From Streptomyces sp. NBC_01224 (GTDB lineage: Bacteria > Actinomycetota > Actinomycetes > Streptomycetales > Streptomycetaceae): a stretch of DNA of 64,000 bases. The first letter of the stretch is position 1, and every line of letters starts with the position of its first letter. This document shows, in pieces, positions 33,133 through 42,022 of the stretch. The stretch covers positions 287,543 to 351,542 of the forward strand of contig NZ_CP108530.1 of the NCBI RefSeq assembly GCF_036002945.1, read 5' to 3'. The notes beneath the pieces were generated by a model. It had not been told where the DNA came from, searched no databases, and worked only from the letters and a program-made list of their open reading frames with translations. The position numbers and the translations under genes were made by a program.

Positions 33133-33362
33133 CGGCCGGCCTGCGTAACACCGCTCGCGAGCTGGCCCAGGAAATCCAGGACCCCCCGTCCCACCGGAGT
33201 CGGAGCGATAAGCACACCCAGCGCCAGAACGATGACCACGGTGAACTTCTCGTCCAACCGGCTCCTGGCCTCCGTACGCCGGCGCAGCCGGATGAAGACG
33301 ATGACCGCGAGCAGCACAGCCACATTGATCGTCAGCAACCGCCGGACCTCCCACCAGAGCAC
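33129..33362 (-). CDS. Small two-helix membrane protein paired with the Mrr gene
   Basis: From GTG 33362 (GAGGACG upstream) the 77-residue product has two hydrophobic helices (LTINVAVLLAVIVFIRL; FTVVIVLALGVLIAPTP). It is coupled to the Mrr-type nuclease by an ATGA overlap, so the two are probably co-translated and might form one membrane complex. No family was recognised. Confidence 0.5.
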   Translation of the reverse strand: MLWWEVRRLLTINVAVLLAVIVFIRLRRRTEARSRLDEKFTVVIVLALGVLIAPTPVGRGVLDFLGQLASGVTQAGR

Positions 33363-33489
33363 GACCGTCCTCACAAGAGGGCAGCGGACGCCCACCCCAG
33401 CCCTCTTGTGTAGCCCGAGCTCAGTGGCGCTGTGGCCGAGTTGCCGGTGAATGGCAGTAAAGCGATCTGTCTGGCCGGATTCCGCAGGT

Positions 33490-34020
33490 GAACGGCGCGG
33501 CCCGTCCCGTCTCCCGCGTCCTCACCGGGCCCACGGCGACGTCGGCCGGGGACACCAGAGCGACGTCGACCGGCTCGGGTACGGGCACGGCGCCGGGTGG
33601 CAGGATCCGCAGGGCGCGAACGACGATGCGGCCCGCTGCCTTGTTGGCGGCCGCGATGACCCGGGTCTGCTCCAGGCGGGCCTTCGTCGCCCACGCCGAC
33701 GACTCCGGTCACACAGTGAGCTGGCCGGAGTCCGGCTCGTACGACACGGTGGCGACGTGCCCGGCCAGGTCGGGGGCGATAGCCGCCCACCGCTCCCGCA
33801 GGGAAGCGCCGGCGGCCGGGAGCTCTCAGGCCCGCTCGGTGACCAGCGCGCCGATCGCGGCACCGAGGCCCATCGGCTCGCGCCCGTCGTGCCGCACCGT
33901 ACGGACCGGGCGCGGCTTCTGCTTCGCCGTACGGCCGCCGCCGTTCTTCCGCGCCGCCTCCATCGCGGACCGCAGCGCGACCCGGGCCAGGTCGACCCCG
34001 GACACCTCGCCCCCGCTCAT
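33490..34020 (-). pseudogene. DciA/DUF721-like gene with two in-frame stops
   Basis: Minus-strand frame from ATG 34020: MSGGEVSGVDLARVALRSAM, EPMGLGAAIGALVTERA, then TGA, ELPAAGASLRERWAAIAPDL and SYEPDSGQLTV, then a second TGA, SSAWATKARLEQTRVIAAAN and GRIVVRALRILPPGAVPVPE. This is a full-length DUF721 protein, the family of DciA helicase loaders, disabled by two stops in the same frame. Its presence with the dnaB fragment suggests a lost replication set. Confidence 0.7.
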
Positions 34021-34300
34021 GCCTGCCCCCAGGTGGTGTGCCCGAGAACCAGGTGGTGCGTGCCCGAAAGGCGCTGCACCTGGTCGACCAGCTGATGGCT
34101 GAACAACCGCCTCGCGGACGTCTCGCCGTACCGGTCGATGTGGTCGAAGACGACCTGGTGGTCCTGTGGTGCGCCCGGGTCTCGCGCACCGCCTGGCGGG
34201 CCTCCTCGAACAGCGGCTGCCCGTAAAGCCCTTGCTCCGGCAAGCCGCAATTCGCGAAGGCGCAAGCCGAACGCGCCCTCGACGCCGGGATCAATCCGCG
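34017..34300 (-). pseudogene. Hypothetical gene end, frameshifted, upstream of the DciA-like gene
   Basis: Two frames read in turn: CGLPEQGLYGQPLFEEARQA and VRETRAHHRTT, then after a shift VVFDHIDRYGETSARRLFSH and LVDQVQRLSGTHHLVLGHTT before a stop. The stop overlaps the DciA-like start, as in an operon. No family was recognised; it is a decayed gene. Confidence 0.5.
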
Positions 34301-34340
34301 ATGGGCAACCGGCGACGAGGTGACGAGGACACCGAGCAGG

Positions 34341-34408
34341 TTCGACGTCTGCTGTAGCAGACGTCGAAGGCCCTGCACTTCCAGGGTGAAGTGAGGGGCC
34401 TTCGACGT
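34341..34408. terminator. Two adjoining long hairpins
   Basis: A 13-bp-arm inverted repeat, TTCGACGTCTGCT-GT-complement (34341-34368), overlaps a second hairpin whose arms ACGTCGAAGGCCC and GGGGCCTTCGACGT enclose CACTTC/GAAGTG (34361-34408). ACGTCGAA is shared by both, so the two structures compete. It could be a terminator or a regulatory switch. Confidence 0.5.
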
Positions 34409-34452
34409 ACTGGCTGATGCGGGTGCGGTGCAGGGCCAGCAGACTGACCCAA

Positions 34453-34495
34453 ATGCTGACCCAGCTGGAAAATTGCAGGTCAGCATGTTTTCCAG
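34453..34495. repeat. Interleaved inverted repeats
   Basis: ATGCTGACC (34453-34461) pairs with GGTCAGCAT (34478-34486), and CTGGAAAA (34465-34472) pairs with TTTTCCAG (34488-34495). The arms alternate rather than nest, as in a pseudoknot or a paired operator. Confidence 0.5.
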
Positions 34496-34607
34496 TTAGA
34501 GCATCCCCTACATCGCCCGTCTGGCGGACCGCTGCTGGTCATGAACCACGCCCCTTGTTCTGGCTACATCCGGGCAGGGGCGGCATACGCGCGTTTCGGA
34601 GGCACGT

Positions 34608-35441
34608 TCACACGTCGCGGTGCCGTACGAGGACCACCGCGAGAGCGACCGCGACCAGCGGCCAGAGGGCGTACACGATCCAGGAGCCGGGGAGAGTGGC
34701 GGTGTAGCCCAGGGATCCGGGATCCGGCTCCCAAGTTTGGACCAGACGAGTCCAGGCGGCCGACACCATCGTGTGTTTGACGTCCGCCGACCAGCGGTTG
34801 CTCTCCGAGAACATGGTGGGCAGCATCAGCAGGGTGAAGACGCTGGTGAGCATGGTCCCGGCGGCATGCCGGAGCAGAACGCCGAGGCCCAGACCGACCA
34901 AGGCACACACCGGAGCCAGCAACGCGGATGCCACCAGCGGCCGGAACACGTCGGAGTGGGTGATCGGAACACTGGCATCGTGCCCGTCCAGGATGGCCTG
35001 GGAGACCAGGAAGGATCCGATGGAGGCGGCCGTGCCGACCGCGGTCCACAGCACGGCGGTGACGACTGCCTTGGCCAGCACCACCGCACCACGGGCGGGG
35101 ACGGCCACGGTAGTGGTGCGGATCAGCCCGCTGCTGTACTCGCTCACGACTGTGAGGGCGCCCATGCTGCCGGCGACGAGCATCAGCGTCATGTAACCGG
35201 TCGACGGGAAGGCGTCGTAGGCCAGGAAACTACCGGGTTCGGAGCCTGCGGCCTTGTCCGCCAGTGTGGCCACGGCGCCGGACCCGATGACGAACAGGGT
35301 GATGAAGGCGAGGGCCCACGGGGTGGAGCGCAGGGACCGCATCTTGATCCACTCGGAGGTGATCAGGTCGCGGAAGCGGGCGGGCGGCTCGGCGAGGGAC
35401 GCGGCCGAAGTGGTCGCGAGGGCGGAGGCGTGTGTGGTCAT
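34608..35441 (-). CDS. ABC-2-type transporter permease
   Basis: The 277-residue product has a cytoplasmic start (FRDLITSEWIKMRSLRSTPW) and about six hydrophobic helices (AFITLFVIGSGAVATLA; MTLMLVAGSMGALTVVS; LLAPVCALVGLGLGVLL; IVYALWPLVAVALAVVLV). This is typical of single-permease ABC-2 exporters for drugs or peptides. The start overlaps the ATPase stop by ATGA. Together they form one export unit, probably controlled by the divergent two-component system. Confidence 0.85.
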   Translation of the reverse strand: MTTHASALATTSAASLAEPPARFRDLITSEWIKMRSLRSTPWALAFITLFVIGSGAVATLADKAAGSEPGSFLAYDAFPSTGYMTLMLVAGSMGALTVVSEYSSGLIRTTTVAVPARGAVVLAKAVVTAVLWTAVGTAASIGSFLVSQAILDGHDASVPITHSDVFRPLVASALLAPVCALVGLGLGVLLRHAAGTMLTSVFTLLMLPTMFSESNRWSADVKHTMVSAAWTRLVQTWEPDPGSLGYTATLPGSWIVYALWPLVAVALAVVLVRHRDV

Positions 35442-36358
35442 CGGGGCTGTCCTGCCTGGTATTCGACGCTGTCGGCGGTGAGTTCCATGAAGGCCTCCTC
35501 CAGCGAGGCGGTTCGGGAGGTCAGCTCGTTCAACAGGATCCCGTTCTCGAAGGCGAGCGCGGCGATCCGGTCCGTCGGCAGTCCGGTCACGGCGAGCTTC
35601 TCGGCGCCCGCCGATCCCTCCGGCTCGACCGATGCGCCGGCGGCGGTCAGCACCGTCGTCAGCTCGGCTGCCTGCCGCGTGCCCACCACCACTCCGAGGC
35701 CGGTGCTGCGGGCCGCGAAGTCCCGTACCGATTCGGCGGCGATGAGCCGGCCCCTGCCGATGACGACGAGCTGGTCGGCGGTGTTCTCCATCTCCGACAT
35801 GAGGTGGCTGGAGAGGAAGACCGTGCGGCCCTCGGCCGCGAGGCGCTGGAAGAGGCGGCGCATCCAGAGCACGCCCTCCGGGTCCATGCCGTTGACCGGT
35901 TCGTCGAACATCAGCACCGGCGGGTCGCCGAGCAGGGCGGTGGCCACTCCGAGGCGCTGCTTCATGCCGAGCGAGAACCCGCCGATGCGGCGGTTCGCCG
36001 CGTCGGTCAATCCCACTTCGTACAGGACCTCGTCCACACGGCGCGGGGAGATCCCGTTGCTGCGGGCCAGGGCGGACAGGTGGGCCGTGGCGGTGCGTCC
36101 GCCGTGGACCTGGCCCGCGTCGAGGAGGGCGCCGACGTGCCGCAGTCCCCGGGCGTGGCTGCGGAAGGGGACTCCGCTGACGGTGGCGGTGCCCGAGGTG
36201 GGGGCTTCCAGGCCGAGGATCATCCGCAGGGTGGTGGACTTGCCGGCTCCGTTGGGGCCGAGGAAGCCGGTGACCTGGCCCGGCCGCACGGTGAAGGACA
36301 GCTGGTCGACGGCGGTCTTGCCGTCGTAACGCTTGGTGAGTTCGTTGACTTCGATCAC
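35438..36358 (-). CDS. ABC transporter ATP-binding protein
   Basis: From GTG 36358 the product (VIEVNELTKRYDGKTAVDQL) has Walker A FLGPNGAGKSTTLRMILGLE, an ABC signature variant FSLGMKQRLGVATALLGDPP, Walker B VLMFDEPVNGMDPEG and the H-loop SSHLMSEME. The ~90-residue C-terminal extension is typical of daunorubicin-resistance-type exporters. It works with the permease at 34608. A histidine kinase/regulator pair is transcribed divergently. Confidence 0.88.
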   Translation of the reverse strand: MIEVNELTKRYDGKTAVDQLSFTVRPGQVTGFLGPNGAGKSTTLRMILGLEAPTSGTATVSGVPFRSHARGLRHVGALLDAGQVHGGRTATAHLSALARSNGISPRRVDEVLYEVGLTDAANRRIGGFSLGMKQRLGVATALLGDPPVLMFDEPVNGMDPEGVLWMRRLFQRLAAEGRTVFLSSHLMSEMENTADQLVVIGRGRLIAAESVRDFAARSTGLGVVVGTRQAAELTTVLTAAGASVEPEGSAGAEKLAVTGLPTDRIAALAFENGILLNELTSRTASLEEAFMELTADSVEYQAGQPR

Positions 36359-36585
36359 ATGGACAACCCTGCCGGGAGGGCCCCGTCCGGTCATGGGGCC
36401 GTGGGCGGCAATCACCTGCGGCCGCCTTCGCCCGTGGGCGTACGCCCACGGGCCGATGCCGCAGAGTCGGCGGCTGGATAGCCTCGCGGGATGAACGACA
36501 TCCCGACCACCCCGTTGCCTGCACGCGTCGCAGGGCATGACCTTTCTCTTGAGTGGGCACACCGCCTCGAGAGGGCACACCGCCG

Positions 36586-37761
36586 ATGACGAGAACGAAG
36601 GTCATGGCCTGGGTGGGGGGTGTTCTGTACCTCCTCGCGGTAGGTCTGCTCATAGGAGGCACGCCGCGGGCTTCGGGCACGGTCCACGGCATCGGGGCAC
36701 TGCTGGCGGCGAGCCTGCTCGTCGGCGTCCTGCGACGCGGGCCGGTCCTGGCCCTGACCATGGCGCTGTTCGGATCCACGGCCGTGGTGGTGGGTCCCCC
36801 AAGCTCCGCCGGCGTGGATCTGTCGGCTTCGTACCAGGGCCAGTTCTTGTCGTATCTGGCGGTGGACCTCGTCCTGGGCTACATCGTCGCCACCCGCGCG
36901 CGGCGGGCTTCGACCGTCGCCGCGGCCACATCCCTCGTCGTCCAGCTCCTGCTCGTCGGCGGCTTCGCGCACGGCGACAGCCTGACCGTCAACCTCGTGA
37001 TCACCCTCCTGGCGATGGCCGCGGCCTGCACGGCCGGTCTGCTGAGCCGCGAGCGCCGCGAGCACGCGGTGGCGCTGCGCGCGCAGGAGGTGGCCGAGGC
37101 CGTCATCGCCGAACGGCTGCGGATCGCACGGGAGTTGCACGACATGGTCGCGCACAGCATCGGCATCATCGCCATCCAGGCCGGGGTGGGAAGCCGGGTC
37201 ATCCGGACACAGCCCGCGGAGGCCCACGAGGCGCTGCGAGCCATCGAAGCCACCAGCAGAGAGACCTTGTCGGGCCTGCGGCGCACGCTGGTGGCACTCC
37301 GTCAGGCAGACCCGGACGCAGAGGTTTCGGGGCGGGCACCGCTCACGCCTTCGCCCGGTCTGGCGGACCTCGAACGGCTGGCGGCGACGACGGCGGACGC
37401 CGGCGTACGCGTCGACGTGCGCCGCGGCGGGGAACAGCGCCCGCTGCCCGCCGACATCGACCTGTCGGCCTACCGTATCGTCCAGGAGGCGCTGACCAAT
37501 GTGGTCCGCCACGCGGGCACCGGACACTGCCGGGTGACCATCGAGTACGGGGACGGGGAACTATCCGTGGAAATCGTCGACGACGGGCGCGGCGCCACCG
37601 AGGACGGCCCGGCCCACGGCTTCGGCATCGTGGGCATGCGCGAGCGGGTCGCTCTGCTGCACGGCCGCCTCAGCGCCGGGCCGCGTCCCGAGGGCGGCTT
37701 CCGGGTGGCGGCGCGGCTGCCCCTGCCCGACGCCGCCGTAGTTCCGGTGCAGGCCCGATGA
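36586..37761 (+). CDS. Two-component sensor histidine kinase (HisKA_3 type)
   Basis: The 391-residue product from ATG 36586 has an N-terminal membrane domain of about five helices. It has the HisKA_3 phosphorylation box ERLRIARELHDMVAHSIGII (His in ELHD) and the HATPase_c elements YRIVQEALTNVVRHAGTGHC, VEIVDDGRGA and GFGIVGMRERVALLHGRLSA. It overlaps the response-regulator gene by ATGA and is divergent from the ABC exporter, the usual sensor-exporter pairing. The signal is unknown. Confidence 0.9.
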   Translation: MTRTKVMAWVGGVLYLLAVGLLIGGTPRASGTVHGIGALLAASLLVGVLRRGPVLALTMALFGSTAVVVGPPSSAGVDLSASYQGQFLSYLAVDLVLGYIVATRARRASTVAAATSLVVQLLLVGGFAHGDSLTVNLVITLLAMAAACTAGLLSRERREHAVALRAQEVAEAVIAERLRIARELHDMVAHSIGIIAIQAGVGSRVIRTQPAEAHEALRAIEATSRETLSGLRRTLVALRQADPDAEVSGRAPLTPSPGLADLERLAATTADAGVRVDVRRGGEQRPLPADIDLSAYRIVQEALTNVVRHAGTGHCRVTIEYGDGELSVEIVDDGRGATEDGPAHGFGIVGMRERVALLHGRLSAGPRPEGGFRVAARLPLPDAAVVPVQAR

Positions 37762-38429
37762 CCGGCAGTCCCGTACGCGTCCTGCTCGTCGACGACCAGC
37801 CGCTGGTGCGGTCCGGCCTGCGCGTGATCACGGCCGACCACCCCGACCTGGAGGTCGTCGGCGAGGCGTCCACCGGCGCCGAGGCGGTCCAACTGGTCGG
37901 GGACCTATGCCCCGACGTCGTGGTGATGGACATCCGGATGCCCGGCATGGACGGGATCGAGGCCACTCGACTGATCACCGCCGGTCCGGCGACCGCCCGC
38001 GTCCTCGTCCTGACCACCTTCGACGAGGACGACCACGTCTACGGTGCGCTCCGGGCCGGAGCGAGCGGCTTCATGGTCAAGGACATGGCGCTCGACGACA
38101 TCCTCGCGGCGATCCGTGTGGTCGCCGCCGGCGACGCGCTGATCGCCCCGGGTGTCACGCGTCGTCTGATCGCGGAGTTCGCCGGGCGCCCCGAAGCCGC
38201 CCCGGCACGCTCCCCACGGCTGGTCGAGGGCATCACCGAGCGGGAACGGGAAGTCCTGACCCTGGTCGGGCGCGGCCGGTCGAACGCCGAGATCGCGGAG
38301 GACCTCTTCATCACGGTGGCCACCGCCAAGTCGCACGTGTCGCGCCTGCTCACCAAATTGGGCGCCCGGGACCGGGTTCAGCTCGTGATCACCGCCTATG
38401 AGACGGGGCTCGTCACGCTGCCCGGCTGA
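37758..38429 (+). CDS. NarL/LuxR-type response regulator
   Basis: The 223-residue protein has a receiver domain (VRVLLVDDQPLVRSGLRVI, phospho-acceptor in VVVMDIRMPGMDG, TTFDEDDHVYGALRAGASGF, KDM lysine). It has a C-terminal LuxR HTH (ITEREREVLTLVGRGRSNAE, then IAEDLFITVATAKSHVSRLL). It is translationally coupled to the kinase and probably activates the divergent ABC exporter. Confidence 0.92.
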   Translation: MTGSPVRVLLVDDQPLVRSGLRVITADHPDLEVVGEASTGAEAVQLVGDLCPDVVVMDIRMPGMDGIEATRLITAGPATARVLVLTTFDEDDHVYGALRAGASGFMVKDMALDDILAAIRVVAAGDALIAPGVTRRLIAEFAGRPEAAPARSPRLVEGITEREREVLTLVGRGRSNAEIAEDLFITVATAKSHVSRLLTKLGARDRVQLVITAYETGLVTLPG

Positions 38430-38491
38430 GCGCGTCTGACAGCAACACCGGTTTCCTGGTCCGTTCCTCGCACAGCCCTGCCGCCGCTCAC

Positions 38492-38528
38492 GACGTTGCC
38501 CGGGACTCTTCAGCGTCCCGGGCAACGT
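38492..38528 (+). terminator. Terminator after the two-component operon
   Basis: A 15-bp perfect stem, GACGTTGCCCGGGAC and its complement with a 7-base loop, is located 63 bases past the stop. Confidence 0.75.
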
Positions 38529-38629
38529 CGTCTTCGGCACGGCTCCGGCCAGGCCCGGAGCGTCACGCTGGGATGCTTGCTGCCTCCCCCTGCGGAGTGC
38601 GCGGGCTGGGCACCGTCGCCCGGATGGAC

Positions 38630-39480
38630 ACCGCCGCTCGATCTCGCCCTTGACCGCCACCAGGCTCTCGGGCTCCTCCTGCTTCGCCCGTGGGGAGACG
38701 CGAATCCACGGCTCGCCGTGCTTCTTGACGATCGCCACCCCGCCTGTCGTGCCCTCTGCGAGAGCCTGCTCGAAGCGGTCCAGCGAGGTACGGAGCTTGC
38801 CTTGCAGGGCGCCGATGAACTCCCCGGCGTCCTGCGGCTGGCCCAGCGCGGCGTAGTGCACGTCCCGGTTGTCCTCGAAGTCCGCTGGCAGGTCGTCCTC
38901 CGGGTTACGCCACCGGTTCGCCCCCACCACCCAGATCTCCCGGCGCCGCACCGCATCCCGAAGCGCCACCAGCACGCACAGCTCGTACGGGACGCGCTCG
39001 ACACGGCCCTTGTCGTCCACCACCGCCGCCCGCCACTGCTCGGGCACCACCCCCGCAAGCGGCACGCTCTCCGCCAGATCGAAGAACGCGCCCTCCTTCA
39101 GCGGCTGCTCCAGGTAGCGCTTCAGCAGGTCGATCGCGTCCATCACCGGCCGGTAGGCGGTGTTGTTGCACTTCAGCTCCAGCGCGCCCAGCAGCGGCGA
39201 GAGCATCCGGCGCCAGTGCGCCGAATACGACGACCGCAGCACCGTACGGACCCGGGCCTTGTAGCGAGCCTCGTTCGCCGCGGCCTCCGCCGCCAGCGCC
39301 TTCAACGTCTTCTCCCCGCCGACCACCGGATAGATCACCCGCCGCACCGTGCCGGACGGCTCCGACAGCGCCGCCTCCGGGACCCGCAGCAGCATGCCCT
39401 CCTTGCCCCGGACCTTCCTCAGCTCGGCGTTCAGCTCCTTGTCGACCCTCTGCTCCGCCCGGGTATTGATGGACTGCCGC
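38630..39480 (-). pseudogene. Tn3-family transposase, internal fragment
   Basis: The minus strand reads NTRAEQRVDKELNAELRKVR, VRTVLRSSYSAHWRRMLSPL, ALELKCNNTAYRPVMDAIDL and VVGANRWRNPEDDLPADFED. This is the central part of a Tn3-type transposase (the RSSYSxHxRRM and GAxRWRNPxxDLPxDFE segments). Both N-terminal and DDE C-terminal parts are absent; the 5' side is cut by IS701-like sequence at about 39490. Related scraps occur at 13.4 and 41.6 kb. Confidence 0.75.
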
Positions 39481-39489
39481 CGCCGGCCC

Positions 39490-40498
39490 GCCGCGGTGTT
39501 GCGTGCGGTGGCCGTCAAAACGGTGCCAGTAGTCGATCCTGAGGTGTGGGTGATCGACGACGTGTCGTTCCCCAAGGACGGGAAGATGTCGGTGGGGGTG
39601 GCCCGGCAGTGGTGCGGGGCGCTGGGCAAGCAGTCCAACTGCCAGGTAGCGGTGAGTCTGCATGCCGCGTCCGACACCGCCTCCGTGCCGATCTCGTGGC
39701 GGCTTTTCGTGCCGCAGCAGTGGCAGGACGACACCGCCCGTCGGTCCAGGGCCGGCATCCCTGAGGAAGTGGGGCACCGGGAGAAGTGGCGGCTGGCCCT
39801 GGACCTGATCGACGAGGCGGTCTCCTGGGGCCTTGCGCCGCAGGTGATTGTCGCGGATGCCGGGTACGGCCAGAACAACGCATTCCGGCAGGCCCTGACC
39901 GACCGCGGCCTGGACTTCGTCGTCGCGGTGCGGGCGGATGAATCCGCCCACCCGTACGACGCTGTGCCCACCGCGCCGGCCTGGAGCGGGAACGGACGCA
40001 AGCCCGCCGCCCGCTACCGCACCAAGGCGCTCTCGCTGAAAGGCCTGGCTGCCGAATCCGGTCGCAAGGCCTATCGGCAGGCGACCTGGCGCAAAGGTTC
40101 CCAAGGTCCGATGCGCTCGAGATTCCGGGTGCAGAGTGTGCGTCCGGCCGGTGTCGCAGCCCGCACCCATGCGATGGCCCAGGCGGGAGGCTCTTCCGCG
40201 TGGGACGGGGTTCTGCCCGCCCTGGCCCTGCTCAGCGAATGGCCCACTGGTCAGAAGACGCTCACCGACTACTGGCTGACCAACCTGCCCGCCGACACCC
40301 CGCTGCGATACCTGGTCCGGCTGGCAGATGCGCTGGCGGATCGAGCACGACTACCGCGAGATGAAACACGGCCTGGGCCTGGACCACTTCGAAGGCCGCA
40401 CCTGGCGTGGCTGGCACCACCACGCCGCCCTGGTCACCGCAGCTCACGCCTTTCTCACCCTCCGCCGCCTCGACCCAAAAGCCCAAGCGCCGGCCTGA
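39490..40498 (+). pseudogene. IS701-like transposase, 5'-truncated and frameshifted
   Basis: The frame starts inside the gene: EVWVIDDVSFPKDGKMSVGV (first Asp), QVIVADAGYGQNNAFRQALT (second Asp) and VAVRADESAHPYDAVPTAP. Near 40325 it shifts frame before RIEHDYREMKHGLGLDHFEG (the Glu box) and ends LRRLDPKAQAPA. The N-terminal ~90 residues are missing. It is a different member from the copy at 22.2 kb. It abuts the Tn3 fragment, which it probably disrupted. Confidence 0.75.
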
Positions 40499-40640
40499 CC
40501 TTCTACCAGGTCCTCGACACGCTCCAGGACCACATACGTGCATGGACCGGCACATGCCCCACCTGCCACCGCGACATACAGCGGCCGGCCGCTCCGTCAG
40601 CTCAGCCGCGACTGTCAGAGGTGCGCAGTACTGTCCCGAC

Positions 40641-41081
40641 ATGGCAACCAGGATCAGTCTGACCCTCGACTGCAAGGACGCGAAGCTCCTCGGCGGCTTC
40701 TGGAAAGCGGCGCTGGGCTATGTCGATGAGCCGCCACCCGCTCCCTTCAAGACCCGCGAAGAGTGGCACGCGAGTTTCAACCTGCCGGCGGACGACTCAG
40801 TGGACGACGTGGCATGGCTCTGCGATCCCGACGGCATCGGGCCCCGGCTCTCCATCCTCAAGGTCCCCGAGCCGAAGACGGCGAAGAACCGACTCCATAT
40901 CGACGTCCGGGTGCCAGGACACGGCAGCCCCGAGGAGCGGTGGGCACGGATCAGGGCGAAGTCCGAGCTGCTGGTGAAGGCGGGCGGTATCACTCTGGAG
41001 GAGTTCAACGGGCACCACATCATGATGGCCGACCCGGAAGGCAATGAGTTCTGCGTCGCCGCTGCCCGGCCTGAGGGCTGA
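40641..41081 (+). CDS. VOC/glyoxalase-like domain protein
   Basis: The 146-residue protein has the single-VOC layout: TLDCKDAKLLGGFWKAALGY, LSILKVPEPKTAKNRLHIDV and HHIMMADPEGNEFCVA. It is typical of the Glyoxalase_6-type family, small metal-dependent or metal-free dioxygenase/resistance relatives. The start is ATG 40641. The substrate is unknown. It stands alone between transposon relics. Confidence 0.75.
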   Translation: MATRISLTLDCKDAKLLGGFWKAALGYVDEPPPAPFKTREEWHASFNLPADDSVDDVAWLCDPDGIGPRLSILKVPEPKTAKNRLHIDVRVPGHGSPEERWARIRAKSELLVKAGGITLEEFNGHHIMMADPEGNEFCVAAARPEG

Positions 41082-41239
41082 CAGGGTGCGAGGCTGCTCC
41101 CTGCGGAGCGCCGCGTTCACCGCAACCGTCTCTCGGCCCCCAATGAGTTCCCGCAAGCGGCTTATGGGCGGAACCATGGTCGGGATCTTCGGAAGTGGTT
41201 CCAACAAGAACGGCGATTGACCACTTGGTTCCAAGGAGC

Positions 41240-41450
41240 CTGACAAGTCAGGCCAGGCCGGGCACGCCTCCCAGGACGCCGACCGTCTCACCGCCACGCT
41301 GGAGGGGCGGGAGACCACCGTCGTCCCCGGGCTCACGGTCACCGCGCGGCCTGCGCCGTTCGACGTCAGCGACCACCAGCTGTTCAGGGACCCGTACGAG
41401 GCCGATGCCGTCGAGCTCCTGGCCGCCGCCGTGCAACCGCAGCCAGCCAC
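41240..41450 (+). pseudogene. Diverged copy of the small gene at 5.3 kb
   Basis: The plus strand reads AGHASQDADRLTATLEGRET, TVVPGLTVTARPAPFDVSDH and LFRDPYEADAVELLAAAV. This is over 80 percent identical by eye to the C-terminal part of the minus-strand gene at 5287. A stop lies just upstream in frame and the 3' end runs into unrelated sequence, so it is a fragment. Confidence 0.65.
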
Positions 41451-41599
41451 TCCAACCTGCATGAACGCCACCACCCGGCTGTCCGCGTCAAGGTCGTTGG
41501 CGCAGGCGGTGATCGCCGCGGACCCGCCTGGGACCATTCCAAGGACGGCGTCGCTATGGCTCATCCGGGTCAGGCGCGGGAGTATCAGGGAAGCGCCGG

Positions 41600-41862
41600 G
41601 CAACGTGAGCTTGGAGACGATGCTCACCAAGATCGACAAGCTCCTGGCGGTGCGGGCGATCGGCCTGCCATGGGATCTGTTCAGCGACGTCGCGCCGAAG
41701 GTCCCGGCGGCCGGTGCGATGCTGCACGTCCGCAGACTGGCCGCCGGGGAACGCACGGCGGTCCCGGACGCGGCGCGGATCACGGGGGAGGCAGGCCTGG
41801 AGCTGGTCGCGGCAGAGACGGCCGGGACGGCCGAGGTGCTGATCTGGGAGCTGTCGGGTTGA
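41600..41862 (+). pseudogene. Tn3 transposase scrap fused to a pirin-like C-terminus
   Basis: GNVSLETMLTKIDKLLAVRA, then IGLPWDLFSDVAPKV is a Tn3-type transposase N-terminal segment. It joins in frame to AMLHVRRLAAGERTAVPDA, ending TAEVLIWELSG, which resembles the C-terminus of pirin-family proteins. Both halves are partial and the fusion is probably accidental. The pirin assignment is tentative. Confidence 0.4.
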
Positions 41863-42022
41863 ACGGGGCGGCACGTCCGCCGTCGTTTGAGGGCCGTCTC
41901 GCCCGCCCGGGGACCGCGAACGGCTGGTCCGAAATCCCCAACTATTGGCAGCCCACTTGGCGGTGCACGCCCCAAGCGGGTTTGCGCCGTGACGGGGGCA
42001 ATATGACAGCAGGATTGAGGTA
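41863..42022. other. Short gap without a gene
   Basis: Nothing recognisable was seen between the fusion remnant and the convergent membrane protein gene. Confidence 0.4.

Noticed and set aside
36412..37527. Long leftward frame under the histidine kinase
   Set aside because: High-GC shadow of the kinase gene, which has all expected motifs on the other strand.
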